From assembly GCA_036924285.1 (NCBI GenBank), contig JAYKYS010000004.1, forward strand, positions 25,390,001 through 25,454,000: 64,000 nucleotides of DNA. Reading direction: 5' to 3'. Made by a program: the position numbers and the translations under genes. The first letter of the stretch is position 1; each line of letters starts with the position of its first letter. Below, piece by piece: positions 12,610 through 24,401 of the stretch. The stretch is from Asterella californica. Its lineage: Eukaryota; Streptophyta; Marchantiopsida; Marchantiales; Aytoniaceae. The notes below the pieces were generated by a model. It made no database searches, was not told where the DNA came from, and saw only the letters and a program-made list of their open reading frames with translations.

Positions 12610-14073
12610 TTTGCTGAGCCTTCACTCACCCTCCAAGAATCAAGAGAATCCCAGCAGACGAAGAATTGCTCCGTGTTGCGTACGTGTTGCCCTCGAAAAT
12701 TCGAGCACACAGCTAGTGGCCTCGAAAATTCTTCGCAAGTGTTACAGTCCAGCGCTGTCGAAACTGCAAGCAGACAAGATATGATGAATCTACTTGCCTC
12801 TAAATAGCACAGCACTTGCTATTCCAGTTAACAACTACCAGTTGCTAACGCTCACTCGCGGACTATAAGACCACTTGCCTCTGAGACGTTCACACTGCAG
12901 TCTTACGGTGCGTATCTGAGTATGGTCTGAGGGATGTGATGGGATTCATGAAACAACTACCAAACCAATATAAAGAGATAAACACCTTGTACGAATAATC
13001 GGAGGACTGAAAGTTTTACAAATTCGTAGGCTTGCGAACGACTTATAAAGGTTCAATTGATTATGCAGAAAAATTCAGACTGGGTGATTTTCCTACACCC
13101 CTTCTACATGTAAATGGCGGGGATGTCATGAGACGGCAGCTATGAATTCCGTCTGAACTGTTGTCAATGACAGCAACTAAGCAACCCTAGTGTACTCAAG
13201 CCCATCTAGTATATCCTCAATGTATGGAAGCGAGTTTGACTAACCGGTAAAACCGAGCGAAAGAGCACAGTCCGACTGCGGGGTCTAGAGAGTGGATCTG
13301 CCACACTGTTGACTCGGGTACAACACACCAGCAAAGTAAACAAAAGATAAAGCACATTCTTGAATCGCCCTCACTTTCAGCCGAGGAAAGAGAATCATAC
13401 TCTCAAGTCGACGTCACTGCAAAGGACGGTTTCCAGCCAGATTCACCGCGTCCCGACTCCTCGCTTCTTGTCTGCAAAGTTGCTGGCTGCGGCCGCTACT
13501 GCTGCTGCTCCTCCTCCTCTTCTCCTGCGAAACTCTCTGCGCCTGCTCCACACTCCCCTTTGCCTGGCCTTGCAGTACAGTCACATTACAAACAGATTTG
13601 TAGATCCTCCTCTCGGCAGATCTTACTCAGAGCTACGCTCCTCCATGAATAGCAGTCGAGCACGTGGCAGCGCGGAGATGAGGGCATGGCCACATTGAAG
13701 AAACTGAACCCAAATACAACTGCGCCGGGAATCGGATAGAGTCGGAACTTGCGTTCACCTTCACCTCTTTGCTACAGAAAGGTTAGTGTCTTCCGAGGAC
13801 GCCGCGCTCCCAGAAGAAGAAATTCGAAACACGAGTATTGGTCTAGACTCTACAGAAGAGCCAATGGAGGAGAAGCAGAGCGAAAGGCACCGAAAAGAGC
13901 GAAAGTAAGACACCAGAGGGCGAACGGCAGAGAGAGAGGCGCGCGGGCGTAGGAGACACGTGACTAAAAGCGCGTAGCAGCGCAGCGCAGCCAGCCGGTC
14001 GTCGGTCAACGCCCAGGACTGACTGCTCTCATCTGGCCTTGACCGGTCCGCCCCAAACCCGCCTTTACGGCCT
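12610..14073 (-). other. Probable 5' UTR and upstream region of the LRR gene
   Basis: On the minus strand this stretch is rich in CT/GA tracts (13,780-13,960) and in GCAGCAG/GGAGGAG runs (13,480-13,530), typical of plant leaders. The first ATG in the LRR frame is at 12,609 and the frame upstream is closed. Open frames on the plus strand here, such as 13,360-13,698, have low-complexity translations and no known domain. Confidence 0.35.
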
Positions 14074-14080
14074 CTTTATA
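14074..14080 (-). promoter_or_regulatory. Candidate TATA box for the LRR gene
   Basis: Reading minus, TGTATAAAGAGG forms a good TATA element upstream of the GA/CT-rich leader. Assignment is by position and motif only; an unannotated 5' UTR intron could place the promoter elsewhere. Confidence 0.25.
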
Positions 14081-14340
14081 CATATCATTACAGAAGCTAT
14101 ACATACAGACGTTTCCCAAGCCTGCCTATTCCCTTCTCGGATTCTGACAATGGCTTTGCACGTCCGACCAACTGGTTAGTTATCAGCCTGCTTTATTTGG
14201 TGAGCGGAAGACATGCCGTTTTCCTCGACGAGACGAAGGGCCACACTGTCTCTAGAGGTGGTCCTTCAGAGTCCTTCCTTCTGGGAACGCTTGCAAGATG
14301 ACTCCAGTTACCATACCTATCCTCATTGCAACCAGCTAGG

Positions 14341-14410
14341 CTCGGGTCCTTCTCTCCCTTGTAAGGCTTGATGAGGTCTTTCCATCCGTTGGGTATTCAT
14401 TGCGTAGCAT
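14341..14410 (+). repeat. Short copy of the R2-like LINE 3' tail
   Basis: Matches the last ~70 bp of the LINE tail at 61,255-61,400 (other strand): GGGTCCTTCTCTCCCTTGTA, then AGGCTTGATGAGGTCTT and a final TATTCATTGCGT. The sequence to its left does not match the LINE, so this is a 5'-truncated or tail-only copy. Confidence 0.75.
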
Positions 14411-14579
14411 TTCTCTGTTTGCTATATACATATGGGATATTGTGCATGACACACTCTAGCCTTCATCCGCATTTTTTGCTTTCGTGGTCACTCGATTTAT
14501 CAGGTTATCTCTTTACCTCGGTCTATGCTCGACATTGCTCATTCACTTTTGATTTCAGTCTTAGGGTTTAGAAGCAAGC

Positions 14580-14723
14580 ATGGACGCAAATGAAAACTTG
14601 CGAGAAGTGGTTCAATCATTGTATGAGAAGACGGTGGAGAATGAAGCTGTGAAAGAACTCGACATATTACTGGAAATTTTGATCGGTGTGCTGAGGCATG
14701 ATGTTTATGTCTCTGTGACGTGA
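14580..14723 (+). other. Small open frame, 47 residues, function unknown
   Basis: An ATG-initiated frame encodes an acidic, probably helical peptide (NLREVVQSLYEKTVENEAVK near the start). The stop overlaps a donor-like GTGAGT (ACG-TGA-GTAC), so it could be the first exon of a spliced gene or a chance frame. A plausible continuation was not found. It lies directly after a LINE-tail repeat. Confidence 0.2.
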
Positions 14724-15873
14724 GTACAACACCGTGGGATAGAATGATCGATCATTTGTGAGAAGTGCACAATCAAGATGTGAAGACACGAGAGATTCTA
14801 GAACCACAAGAATGCAGTCAAGAACAAGTAGAGATGATAGAACAGTTTGTGCAGAACAATTCTCATAATGGCTACGAAAATGATGTGGACTCAGACTGTC
14901 CATGTGCCATTCATAGCTATATGTTCCAAGTCCAAACTCTAAAGCAGTCAGTTGTTTGCATTCTGCTAAAATCGACTGTATACATGATAGTTGTTTGCTT
15001 GATTACATCAACCTTGATGTATTACAGTACAATCTACTGTTAGAGTTGAAATAAAATTTAATCAAAACTGTGAGCTTCCCTGAATGATGCTTCCAATATT
15101 CTCACCTCCTTATCGATGAGAACGCTTCCATTTCAATTCAGTTCTGCACAAATCCGTTACTCATATATTACGAGTTCAACAAACTAAGAAAGTGTAGAGC
15201 TGAGCTTGCATAAAGTTCGTAGTTCTCGCTCCCACCTAAGTTAATCACGCCACTTCTCACGAGAATTGAAAGTTAGAAAAATGACAAAAGGTTGGCCGAA
15301 AAATATCGAAACTTGATGTGTCTAACTTCGATATACATGTTACAAATTTTGACGAAAGTATGACCATTTCCAATTTGGCTTCAAAATCCATATTGAAATC
15401 CAAAGAGGATATGTTTTCATGTTCTTTTTGCTAACTAGAAAGAGGACTGCATTAGCCACAACATCAGGAGTTGCTAGGGTTGTTGCAACACCTCGTTTCT
15501 CAGCGCAATTCACATATGCCTATATGAATGAAGACCAAAATACTCAGATAATGTAGTATAACCTACATGACTGTAGAAGCTTGCATGGACAACCCAACTT
15601 TTGTGATGTCATCAAAAATCCACAAAAGTCATGATATTAGATAATATAGTGTATATAATTACATCCAAAATGTTGACCTCGTGTCCAGAAGACTCTGAAA
15701 GTACGCTCATCTATGTTAGTCAAAATTTGAATGTGGATTCAGCTCTCTCATCACTATACGGTGTACAAGATTCCACAATGGAGAAGTTCATTTCAGTATG
15801 ATGGAATTTGGCTGCAGATTGACATTCAAATAAAGATTTAAGGAAAGTTAGAACTGTATATTCCGTAACGATG

Positions 15874-15990
15874 ACTAAATGTGGTACTTGGAACATAGTC
15901 CTAAAACTTCAAACTGCCAAAGATACTCCAAAGAGAACTAAATGTGGTACTTGGAACACAGTCCTAAAACTTCAAACCACCAAAGATACA
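15874..15990. repeat. 63-bp tandem duplication
   Basis: ACTAAATGTGGTACTTGGAA begins at 15,874 and again at 15,937, and the two units match almost completely to AAAGATAC. It is a simple local duplication. Confidence 0.9.
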
Positions 15991-16060
15991 GCAAAAGATA
16001 GAAGCTCTTCGAGCAAGCCTTAAACATGATGACCTCCCCAGTAGAGGCTGGAAATTTCAT

Positions 16061-16110
16061 CCCTTACAGAATACACACACTATTTTTATAGTGTGTATAT
16101 TCTAGAAGGG
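16061..16110. repeat. Hairpin, about 22-bp imperfect stem
   Basis: CCCTTACAGAATACACACAC pairs with the reverse-complementary GTGTGTATATTCTAGAAGGG across a T-rich loop, with few mismatches. It resembles either a tiny inverted-repeat element or a small-RNA precursor-like fold. Confidence 0.65.
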
Positions 16111-19100
16111 CACTACTAGGAGAATTTACTATGCAAGCTAAGTTACTAAGCTAATACATCACATTGCAGTCATGAATTCATCAACTTTCAATTAGGAATC
16201 CAAAATCCAAGTTGTCCTAAGTCAAGTATCATAGTGACATCATAGTCATTGGTAATCACATCCTCTATATTTGTCTATTGAAAATCACAAATTTCATATG
16301 TATACATACTGCGAGATCCAAAGAGAGGTTTATACCGGTTGCAAATTACTTGACATGGATAGGTCTGTCTAACAAGTTCACCTCTGTTCTTGAAGTTCTC
16401 CACCGATCATTGTATTTCGTCTGATTGCTTGAACTCGACCAACACAAAAGTTTTTCACATGCATACTACTAGAAGCATTTGAACTTGTTATTGCATTTTT
16501 TTCCTCTTCTTCGATTGAATGATCAAACTCGAAGGCTGTATAGTATCAAAAAGCATAGTGCAATCTGCCTCTACATTCAAAATGCATGTCACTTAACCTA
16601 CCGTCTTTGGTTTAGACAAAGATTCCCAAAAACATGACCTTTGCTTAATACATGTTAGTTTATTCTTAGATAGATTGGGATTTTCCACAAGCTGACTGAT
16701 CAGGATGGACTTATGGATGACATGATCATCGAATATGACTATAGGTCTGCTTTGACAGGGCTTGTATCCAAATGAAGCCCTTCGTCAAAAAACTCTGCAA
16801 AAGCTTGTCTGAGCACCAATAACACTCAACTCCTCACCGTCATCATCGCTTAGTGTTGGTGCAATAGAGATACTAGTTTCTCAATGATCACTATCATGGT
16901 TAGTGGATGGATCTTTACGGAAATGACCATCATCTTCCTCTGTTGACGACACATCGATGTCTATTGGTCACAACTCACGTACGACTACCCATGGAAGTTT
17001 CAACCAGGATTGATCACGGACTCTCACTGCGGAAGTAATTCAATTGAACTAACAGATTTTGAGCTTCAGCCAATCCAGTTTTCAACACTTCCACTACATC
17101 AGCATCGGATTCTAACCCACTGAAAAATATACTAGATTACTAAGAGATTCTCCAGGTGCTAAATGATGTAATTTGCCCCATATTGTACATTGTTTGAGAT
17201 GTTTAGAAGAAAACCTAATCTCATATCCTCATACTATACAGTTGCAACTTGCTGCACAATCCACTAGATCTCCAAAATCATAATTCCGTTCATACTCTTT
17301 CATTCCTCGAACATTCGAGAAGTAGATAATCAGTTAGTAGTGTGATCAAATAATATATCGTTAAGAGGGGCGTGGTCAAACTCAATGAACCTACTGGAGG
17401 TCTGCTCAAGCAAATCTGCGAGATAACACAAGAATCAAGTTATCTAAGTTAAGCGTAATATAAAGTCTAGCTACGATATATTCTATCTAATCAAGTTGTA
17501 TCAGAAGAACTATAACACGCGTAGACATGTAGGGTTTAACTGTTAGATAAGTGTAAATATTTAGGTAATTTGTGTTATTTTAGTTGCAAAATTGTAGTTT
17601 AAGAGGTTTTGCACTTATATATTTGTCGCGAATGCAAGTGAGTAAGAAGTAGTTGCAGTTAACCATAAATGAAATTGCAGTTGTGCCGTGTTACTTTGTC
17701 GAGAATAACTGAAGCATTGCATATATCTAGCCTGCACAGCCAACACAACCCCATCCCCCAGTAGCCGGGGCGGCGTAAGGTCGAGACCTTTAGCCGAGGG
17801 TCTCATGCTGTGCATGGGCAGCAGCGCACGGGTGCAGAAAGCCCCACACTGAAAATGGTCTAAAAACAAATCAAATAAAAAACTAAAATATCCAGCCTGC
17901 ACTTATCCAGTCCCGACTGATCATTATCTGATACAGTATCTGCGAGATGTTGAGTGAAACAGGAGACGCAGAGTTGTTGGAAGAAAGGTCACAGGCACCA
18001 AAGGAAAGAAAAGGGTCAGGCACAGTGTCAACCTATATATCATCAACCGAACCAGAGCGCCGACGCTCGGGGCGGGACGACTGCCGCTAAACTGTCCGCC
18101 TAAGTGATTCAATGTTAAGGGAACAAAGATACCGGTGATAAGCGGTGGTGTCCAGTTATGCCAGGAGTAATGACGGCTGGGAGCGGCGAAAGGGGGCGTA
18201 TCATATAAACTATGCATGTTAATGGGAAGAGTCAACGAACGGTCATCATACCTTCGAGGTTCGAAACCATCGTGACATCACATGTGCTCTGACTCCAATC
18301 ACGAACGTAAGCTTTATATGATACGGTGCAACTGCGGTATGCAACTCACCTCTGACCTTCTTCATTCTTGTATCCTCTAGAATGATTATCTGAATACAGG
18401 TAATGGAAAATCGCTTCTACCATCCTTCCTTCTGTTGGCTTCTATCATAACACTGTTGTGTTAGTATTAGTACAGCAGCTTTTCGTTCTTAGCCGAGAAT
18501 CGAATATTGCGGAAATTGGGCTTTACAGAGTCTGGACTGAAGCACTTATTACAAGTTTCTTTGCTTTGCCCAAAAGTGGCAGCTGACTCCTTGCTTCCGT
18601 CAACTATATATACTGTAATATAAGGATTCTCTTGACTGTAAATCTGCAAAGAATCTTCACCAGGTAAAAGCAGATGGACGACTTCTCTTGACTGTAAGCG
18701 TCAGAGTATTGCATTATCCTGCATGTCATAATCTTTGGCCCTATTTTATAAGTGCTGAGGGCCAAACCCAACTGGTTTTATATCTAGTAAAGAGAACCAG
18801 TTTGGGCTAGGAAAGATGAAAAATTGTCACCATATGATCTGACAATGATAGACTCTTTTCGCTTATAATGGACAGGTTGTAAGTAGAGAGAAGATTCGAT
18901 CAAAATGAACTGCCTAACAACATCCCTTCACTGAGTCCTCAACTGACCTGACGAGTCGAACCTGACCGGTTGTTTCTCCTTTCTTTCTTCGACACGAGTA
19001 AAAACCCAGAACTTTTCTTAAAGGATAGGGACACAAGAAGCGGTCAAACTTTAATATTCAGGTGCAAAGTTCCGCTAGCTTCTCTACTTATTCTAGCCCA

Positions 19101-21483
19101 ACGTTCGTTGTGGCTTAGATTTTAAATGCAGCTACAGAAGTACAGAGATTATTAATAATTATCAGTTTAATATTCTTCAGACCTGTAATATTTACCGCAA
19201 TACATAAACTGCGGTCTTTTCCTGTAGTATATTCTCCACTGCTGGTTAATAATTAGAAGTATCTCTACTACGACACTCATAGGGTGGGCAAGCTAATCGA
19301 ATATGTCTGCATTATTAGATTCTTAACAGGCGCAATAATAATTATCAACTAGCCTCCTTATCATGAACAGCAACTTTTCGAGGATAGAGGTACGTGCCGT
19401 ATCAATCATAGAGTATTAAATCGCAGTAAACAACAATAGTTTCTTGCTCATCGTTGAGCTGATGAGATCTTCCCTTTCTCGCTTTTTGATTATACTGTAT
19501 ACTAGTTGTTTATACATATCTTCTCTGAAGAATTTTGCGTGACGGGTTATCTCACATAGACCGCAATACTGTATTGCATACTTTCTGCTACGGCAGCGAT
19601 GTCAAATGTCAGCTAAAGAAACGGACATTGTACAATATCTCTAGCAGAATTCTAAAAGCTGATGTCTGATTCCTTGTAGTCTAACAAACGACCAGAGTTA
19701 AGAAGGACGATTTCACAACTGGAGTAGAGAGTACAAAATCTTATCAAAAGCACTACTAGAATAAATTCAATAAAGACTGAAAATTCAATGAGAAATAGAC
19801 CACTTTTTGACCGACAAAGAAGATGGTGAGGGAAGATTATTCACTGTGCAGATGGATCAAGTTATGATTGACACGGAGCCAGTTGCACACTCCATCAATA
19901 CAGCTTACGTGGGCGATGCGCACAGCTAGATCCAAAAGCTTTCGGTCAAAGAGGACGGACAAACGATGACATTAGACTAGACTCTTCTGCACTGGACTGA
20001 ACATGGCAGGAGCTTCATAACCACCTGCTAGAAAACATTGCTCAACTCTGCTTCCCTGCAACAGTAATGTGTCATAATGAGTGACGCTCGAACAACTGAA
20101 AGCTGGCCACTCCCTCACTCACCATTTTGAAACTTTCACTGTTCGAGTTCGGGCTTCTTCACTATACTGCTTCCCTTTGCATATCCACTGTAGGTACGAC
20201 TCCAAACAATTGGAGTATCATATACTACCGTTGATGATGGCCCTGAACCAAAACGTCGTACATATGATTAGGCACGAGGTACAAGAGCCCTCATTGGGAT
20301 AGGAAACCCAGCCAACTGGTATCGTTGAGCCTCATTACACATTTTCATGAATTCCATATCTAATCTTCTGTCATTTGCACTCGGCATTTGTATTCTCAAG
20401 GCTTAGCAGAAACTGCAACATAATGGTGCTGGTCTACGGTATAAACCATCTGAGACAGTATTAAGTACTAATTGGGAAATATCTAAAAGAAATGTTAGGG
20501 ATGTTATTAGAGAACTTTTCCTTTCCCAATCGCGTCACACGCAAGAGCTGGTGGGATGGGGACTCACTAACATTTCCCCTATTTTATGAAGTTGCAGTAT
20601 CGTGAAATTCTCATTCACGCTCACGCTTCCTACACAATAAAGCAACACAAAGAAGGGAGAGAAAGATCTAGATATTATACGCCTCCCTTATCGTAAGACG
20701 GAATGCTTGATCGCCTCCTCTGGATAGGTGCCACCACCGAGAACTGTAGCGATATCAACAAAGTCATGGACAACAATGTTGCCAGTAGGAAAATTGATGA
20801 TTATTACACTATGGTTTACCAGGGAGTGGCAATCTTGTGACGGCAGAAACAATAACAATACAGGAAGTAGCAACAACTTCCAGTGCCGAGATCAGAACGA
20901 AACACTCAGAGAAAACATTCTCAGGAACGTCATCAAGTTTCAACTTAGGGCACACATACATACAGGCCAACAGACATATTGCAATGCTCGAGGGCCCACC
21001 TCTGGTAATCACCGCATGTGGAGACTAACATTCTCCTGTTTTCGCCAAGCCATGGAAATCAATGATTAAATCTTGAGTTGGGTGCCAGGCTCAAGAATAT
21101 ATGGTCCGAGCAGTGGCTAAAACTTTAGACTCTCATCTTCCTTCCACTAGAGGTAGCAGCGACGACGTAAGCGATGGAGAGGACATCAGGTCGCGAAAGC
21201 GAGAAGCGTACAAAGCCTGTGTGCGCGCTGGCCGTCCTGTTATTAGGCAGCAGTTCTGGGCCCGCGGCTCCAGATGTCGCAATTAATGAGAAGAGATGTA
21301 ACAGACGCTAGTGGCTCACAGTCCTCCTGTAAGAATGTTGGCCTGCCACTGGCTGCTGATCAAAGACTGTCCGCTGCTTGTCCACACAATTCGAATTCGA
21401 ACGAAATTATAATTTCGCTGCAAGAGGATTAACGATGTGCAAGATGTCTATATATCTGTCAGATATATGTCTTATATTGATGT

Positions 21484-21513
21484 GTCTTTCCATCCGTTGG
21501 CTATTCATTGCGT
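21484..21513 (+). repeat. Very short R2-like LINE 3' tail copy
   Basis: Only the last ~30 bp of the tail family is present (CTTTCCATCCGTTGGCTATT, then CATTGCGT). Too short to delimit an insertion, but the match is exact to the 55.9-kb copy. Confidence 0.55.
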
Positions 21514-21828
21514 CCCATCTTCTACTATATTTGTCCAAAGTCTGAACACAAAACAACCAAAAGTGCAACTATCCGTTATTTAGTACTTAATTATTTTCTC
21601 TTAATAAAAGCGGGTTAAATCCGCTACACCATTTTTAGACCACTCTCGTCGTGGGGCTTCTGCAACCAGAAGCTGCAGAAGACATCCATCCATAGGCAGA
21701 GTTATTATTCATGAACTACAGTAGTTAATTTATTATTTACAGTTTATGATAGTCTTCTTTTAGATTTCCAATAAATATTTATATTCTGTAATTTATACGT
21801 CTAATAAGGAACTCTAACGTGCTCGGGT

Positions 21829-21990
21829 GAGAAAACGCGACCAAATGAATAGTAAACGGATGGGAGGACCCCATCAAGCCTTACAAGGGAGAGAAGGACC
21901 CCAAGGGCCAAGCAACTAGCACCCCGAAGGGAAGAAGTAGCTCTAAGATCCCTTTTCGCATCTATAATGTCTGACACAAGAAAATCAGTA
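21829..21990 (-). repeat. R2-like LINE 3' tail copy, 5'-truncated
   Basis: On the minus strand it begins with TACTGATTTT, which corresponds to the last codons of the LINE ORF at 61.43 kb. It continues through GACATTATAG, TTCCCTTCGGGG and CTTGATGGGG to TATTCATTTGGTCGCGTTTT. Because it contains a trace of ORF end it is a truncated LINE copy rather than an independent SINE. It lies about 50 bp left of the copy 1 transposon. Confidence 0.8.
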
Positions 21991-22040
21991 CTTCGACATA
22001 AGATGAGTATGTTATCTTTTAAGTAAGTTCGTTCATACAG

Positions 22041-22091
22041 TTAAATCCCGACTAGGACTATATAAAGTCTGGAAAGAATCATTCTCTCCGG
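22041..22091. repeat. Copy 1, gene-A end: TTAA, terminal inverted repeat and subterminal palindrome
   Basis: TTAA is followed by ATCCCGACTAGGACTATATA and AAGTCTGG, then by an imperfect odd-length palindrome at 22,069-22,091 (CTGGAAAGAAT-C-ATTCTCTCCGG). The same palindrome type marks the gene-A end of copy 2. Confidence 0.85.
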
Positions 22092-22676
22092 CTGACAGAG
22101 CGACGGGGCATGGATGAGTTTGAAAGCGGGACCGCGGGCAGGATGGACGCTTCCTGCCCGCAGCAATGTTCACAGGGCCCGCCGCTTCGCGGACTAGGGC
22201 ACGGCACTTCACTCTGGACGGCTCCGGCTCGAACTTGAAAAGTACTCATGGTTTTCTGGCAGCGTCTTCGTTTTGGCTGTGTGCGGTCTTCGTTTTGGTC
22301 GTGCTCGTTTTGGTCGTGCTCGGGATCGGCAGCGTCTTTTGGTCGTGGTTCAATCGCCAGGGATTGACAGACATTTTTGTGAAGGTGCTGGCTTTCTGTT
22401 GATCGCCCAGATGTTGGCTTTCGATCGCGGCGATTTCTTGCTTGGCGGCTTCTGGCTTTTGATCCCTCGGGATTGACTGTGTCTTTGTTATGATATTGGC
22501 TCCAGATCGCTCACCTGACTCATTGTTTATTACTTCACTGATTTCTTGTTGGTGGCTTGAGGCTTACATCGACTGTTTCTCTGAACCTGCTTTGCATCAC
22601 TGGCTCACCACCGACTGTCTTTGATTGGACTTCCTGTCGTCTTGTCAGGCACTTCTTTTTGAACTTCTTGCGCACC

Positions 22677-23075
22677 ATGTCACAGTCAAGCAAGGGTCGG
22701 CATACTGCAAGAGTACATTGGGAAGGGGGAGTGAACGGATACTGGGAGGTCAGTGGAGGAATATTGTCTAAGCCTATACATGTGACACCAGAAGAGTTAC
22801 GGACCCAGTTTCCTCTTTACTCAGAGGCTTGCATACAGTTTTGCAAAAGCAACGAGGAGTTCCAGACTCCAGAAGATGAGCTTCAACTCATAGGTAGAGC
22901 AGCTGCCTCATTGACAGAAACTGAATTTCCTCGTAAACGTTTTCAGGTTTATAGAGCATTAGCACTATATTTTGGATATCTTGACCGCACCCAGCTTCCT
23001 GAACTTCTTGAACAGGCTGTGAAAGATTCGTGGTCACAACCTGAGGAAAAATTTGTGGGGTTTAGAGCGGTTTGA
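22677..23075 (+). CDS. Transposon gene A: small conserved protein, function unknown
   Basis: 132 residues from the ATG at 22,677 (the frame is open further upstream, but similarity to the copy 2 protein begins just after this Met). Blocks shared with copy 2 include WEGG, VSGG, a VTPE segment, SEAC, the basic KRFQVYRA block, GYxDRTxLPE, and a C-terminal SWSxPxExFVGF. No signal peptide, membrane segment or zinc motif is visible. I do not recognise the family. Conservation of the frame in both diverged elements, next to the transposase, suggests an accessory role in transposition such as end or RNA binding, but this is inference. It is convergent with gene B and is followed within ~75 nt by a tRNA-like fold. 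Confidence 0.75.
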   Translation: MSQSSKGRHTARVHWEGGVNGYWEVSGGILSKPIHVTPEELRTQFPLYSEACIQFCKSNEEFQTPEDELQLIGRAAASLTETEFPRKRFQVYRALALYFGYLDRTQLPELLEQAVKDSWSQPEEKFVGFRAV

Positions 23076-23144
23076 TGTCTATATCTTTGTGTTCTGTATG
23101 GTATCTTGCATTTTAGGAGCATTTTAGTTTTTACAGGAGCACTG

Positions 23145-23238
23145 CATCCCGGATAGCGGGTCCAAGAGCTGCATATGCAGTTCCTGTGAAGCGTAAATCC
23201 AAACGGGATTCTTGGTGGGTTCAATTCCCACTTACGCT
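23145..23238 (+). ncRNA. tRNA-like structured element downstream of gene A (copy 1)
   Basis: A 7-bp stem (AGCGTAA 23,190-23,196 with TTACGCT 23,232-23,238) encloses two hairpins. One is ATCC/GGAT. The other is a T-arm-like hairpin, GTGGG-TTCAATT-CCCAC (5-bp stem, 7-nt loop of tRNA T-loop type), directly abutting the closing strand as in tRNA. Upstream are the conserved AGCGGGTCCA and a hairpin centred on CTGCATATGCAG. Copy 2 keeps all stems with paired changes. There is no full cloverleaf and no anticodon arm. A coding explanation was considered, since the two ends can be read in the same frame, but the middle is shifted between the copies. Confidence 0.6.
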
Positions 23239-24401
23239 GTATAGTTACTTGTTGCATCGAAGACACTCTTATCTTAGTTACCGATTGTCTACTACCCTGA
23301 CCACTACTCTTCGTTCATTATGGTGCTTCATTTTCTGGACTCTTGAATTCAGGAAGGAAATGAAAATATTGTGTATTCTGTGTTCTCATCTAGCAGGTTC
23401 TAGCGCTTATTGCTCTTTGACGGAACAAGCCAACGAGGACAAGTAAAGTTCATATCTGCCTCCTCGGAATAAGAGTCCAGAGAGAAAGTCCATGAGAACA
23501 TTTTATGCCTCACTGTAGTCGAGAATTTCTTTCTCCTAATCACTCAGAGTAGCACATGGCAGTTAACTGCTTGAAGAGACTATGGCTTGATTACCAGACT
23601 CCCTTAGTATCAGCTTCCAACACTTACCCTGCCGGCACCCACAGCTCCATGACCGAGGACTCATAAAACTCTTCTTTGTAAATAATCAGGAAAAGAGAAA
23701 TAACGGTGATAATCATCTTGATGGCTGAATCGCGATGAGGTTCTTGGGAGAAAGGCGCAGCCGAGATTCAACGGTCAAGGAAACTATATGCAAGGCTCAA
23801 ATATAGTCATCCGATGCTAGGTAATGCTAGTTGATATTTCTACATCGTCTGAGAAAGAAGCTGACATTTTATGGTAGTATTCTTCTACAGAGAGAAAACG
23901 CACAATATTTTGTCAACAGTGCTTGACAAGAGAAAGCAGTTTAGTAGTATTGAACTGTGATGTCCAGAGAATGAAATTTGAACTATGATAATATAAGTAG
24001 ACTGAGATAATGTGTAGTGAAAAAAAAACCGAGATAATGTAAGTTTTCGAGATACGTAAGTAAACCGAGATGATGTAAGTGAAAAGCAAAACAGCGAATC
24101 TGCTTAGTGAAAAAGCTTCAGTTCTAAGTGAAAAGTAAAACAGCGGAAAAGCAAAAGCAAAACTTCTAAGTGAACAGTAAACCAGCGAAAGGAACTTTCA
24201 CCAACTGTGAACTTAGTTGGTGAAAGTTTGGCGAAAAGAAGAATCAGTAAATCCAAACTTATTCCAAGTCCACAAAGTACATGTATAAAACTTCAACATG
24301 AAAGATTGAATTTATCATGAAAGTTTTCTCATCACTATCCCTACAACGTCTCTATATTGAGTTGCATAAAATTACAAGTGAATGTAAGCTACTGTCTTGT
24401 A
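23239..24401. other. Copy 1 region between the convergent genes
   Basis: No recognised gene. It includes A-rich degenerate tandem repeats at 23,990-24,190 (units such as CCGAGATAATGT and AAGTGAAAAGTAAAACAGCG) and a perfect 14-bp hairpin at 24,193-24,228. The material at 52.7-54.2 kb in copy 2 is not visibly related. Confidence 0.5.
24193..24228. repeat. Perfect 14-bp hairpin near the gene B 3' end
   Basis: AACTTTCACCAACT and its exact complement are separated by GTGAACTT. It lies between the convergent genes, about 170 bp past the end of gene B. A role in RNA 3'-end formation or a remnant inverted repeat are both possible. Confidence 0.65.

Larger units (their letters stand above)
14724..21483. 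other. Intergenic region, no gene recognised
   Basis: No exon chain or known domain was recognised. It holds a tandem duplication (15,874-15,990), a hairpin (16,061-16,110) and a segment near 17,350-17,440 containing GGTCAAACTC and CTCAAGCAAATCTG blocks resembling 28,920-29,010. A GC-rich patch at 17,740-18,090 and open frames at 20,690-21,290 gave no recognisable protein. Confidence 0.4.

Noticed and set aside
13360..13698. 112-codon open frame on the plus strand
   Set aside because: Low-complexity Ala/Pro/Leu translation caused by GC-rich repeats; it lies in the presumed 5' region of the minus-strand LRR gene and shows no domain.
17615..18235. Two open frames (95 and 103 codons) on the minus strand
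   Set aside because: Neither shows a domain or a plausible exon neighbour; the composition is that of chance frames over a GC-rich patch.
22557..22676. Longer N-terminus for gene A of copy 1
   Set aside because: The frame is open upstream but the copy 2 protein has no similarity there; the start at 22,677 gives matching lengths of 132 and 133.
23145..23238. Reading the tRNA-like segment as a second exon of gene A
   Set aside because: Outer parts can be translated similarly in both copies (ASR.AGP and VQFPLTL), but the conserved middle is in different frames because of length changes, whereas all stems keep pairing. Coding is not fully excluded.
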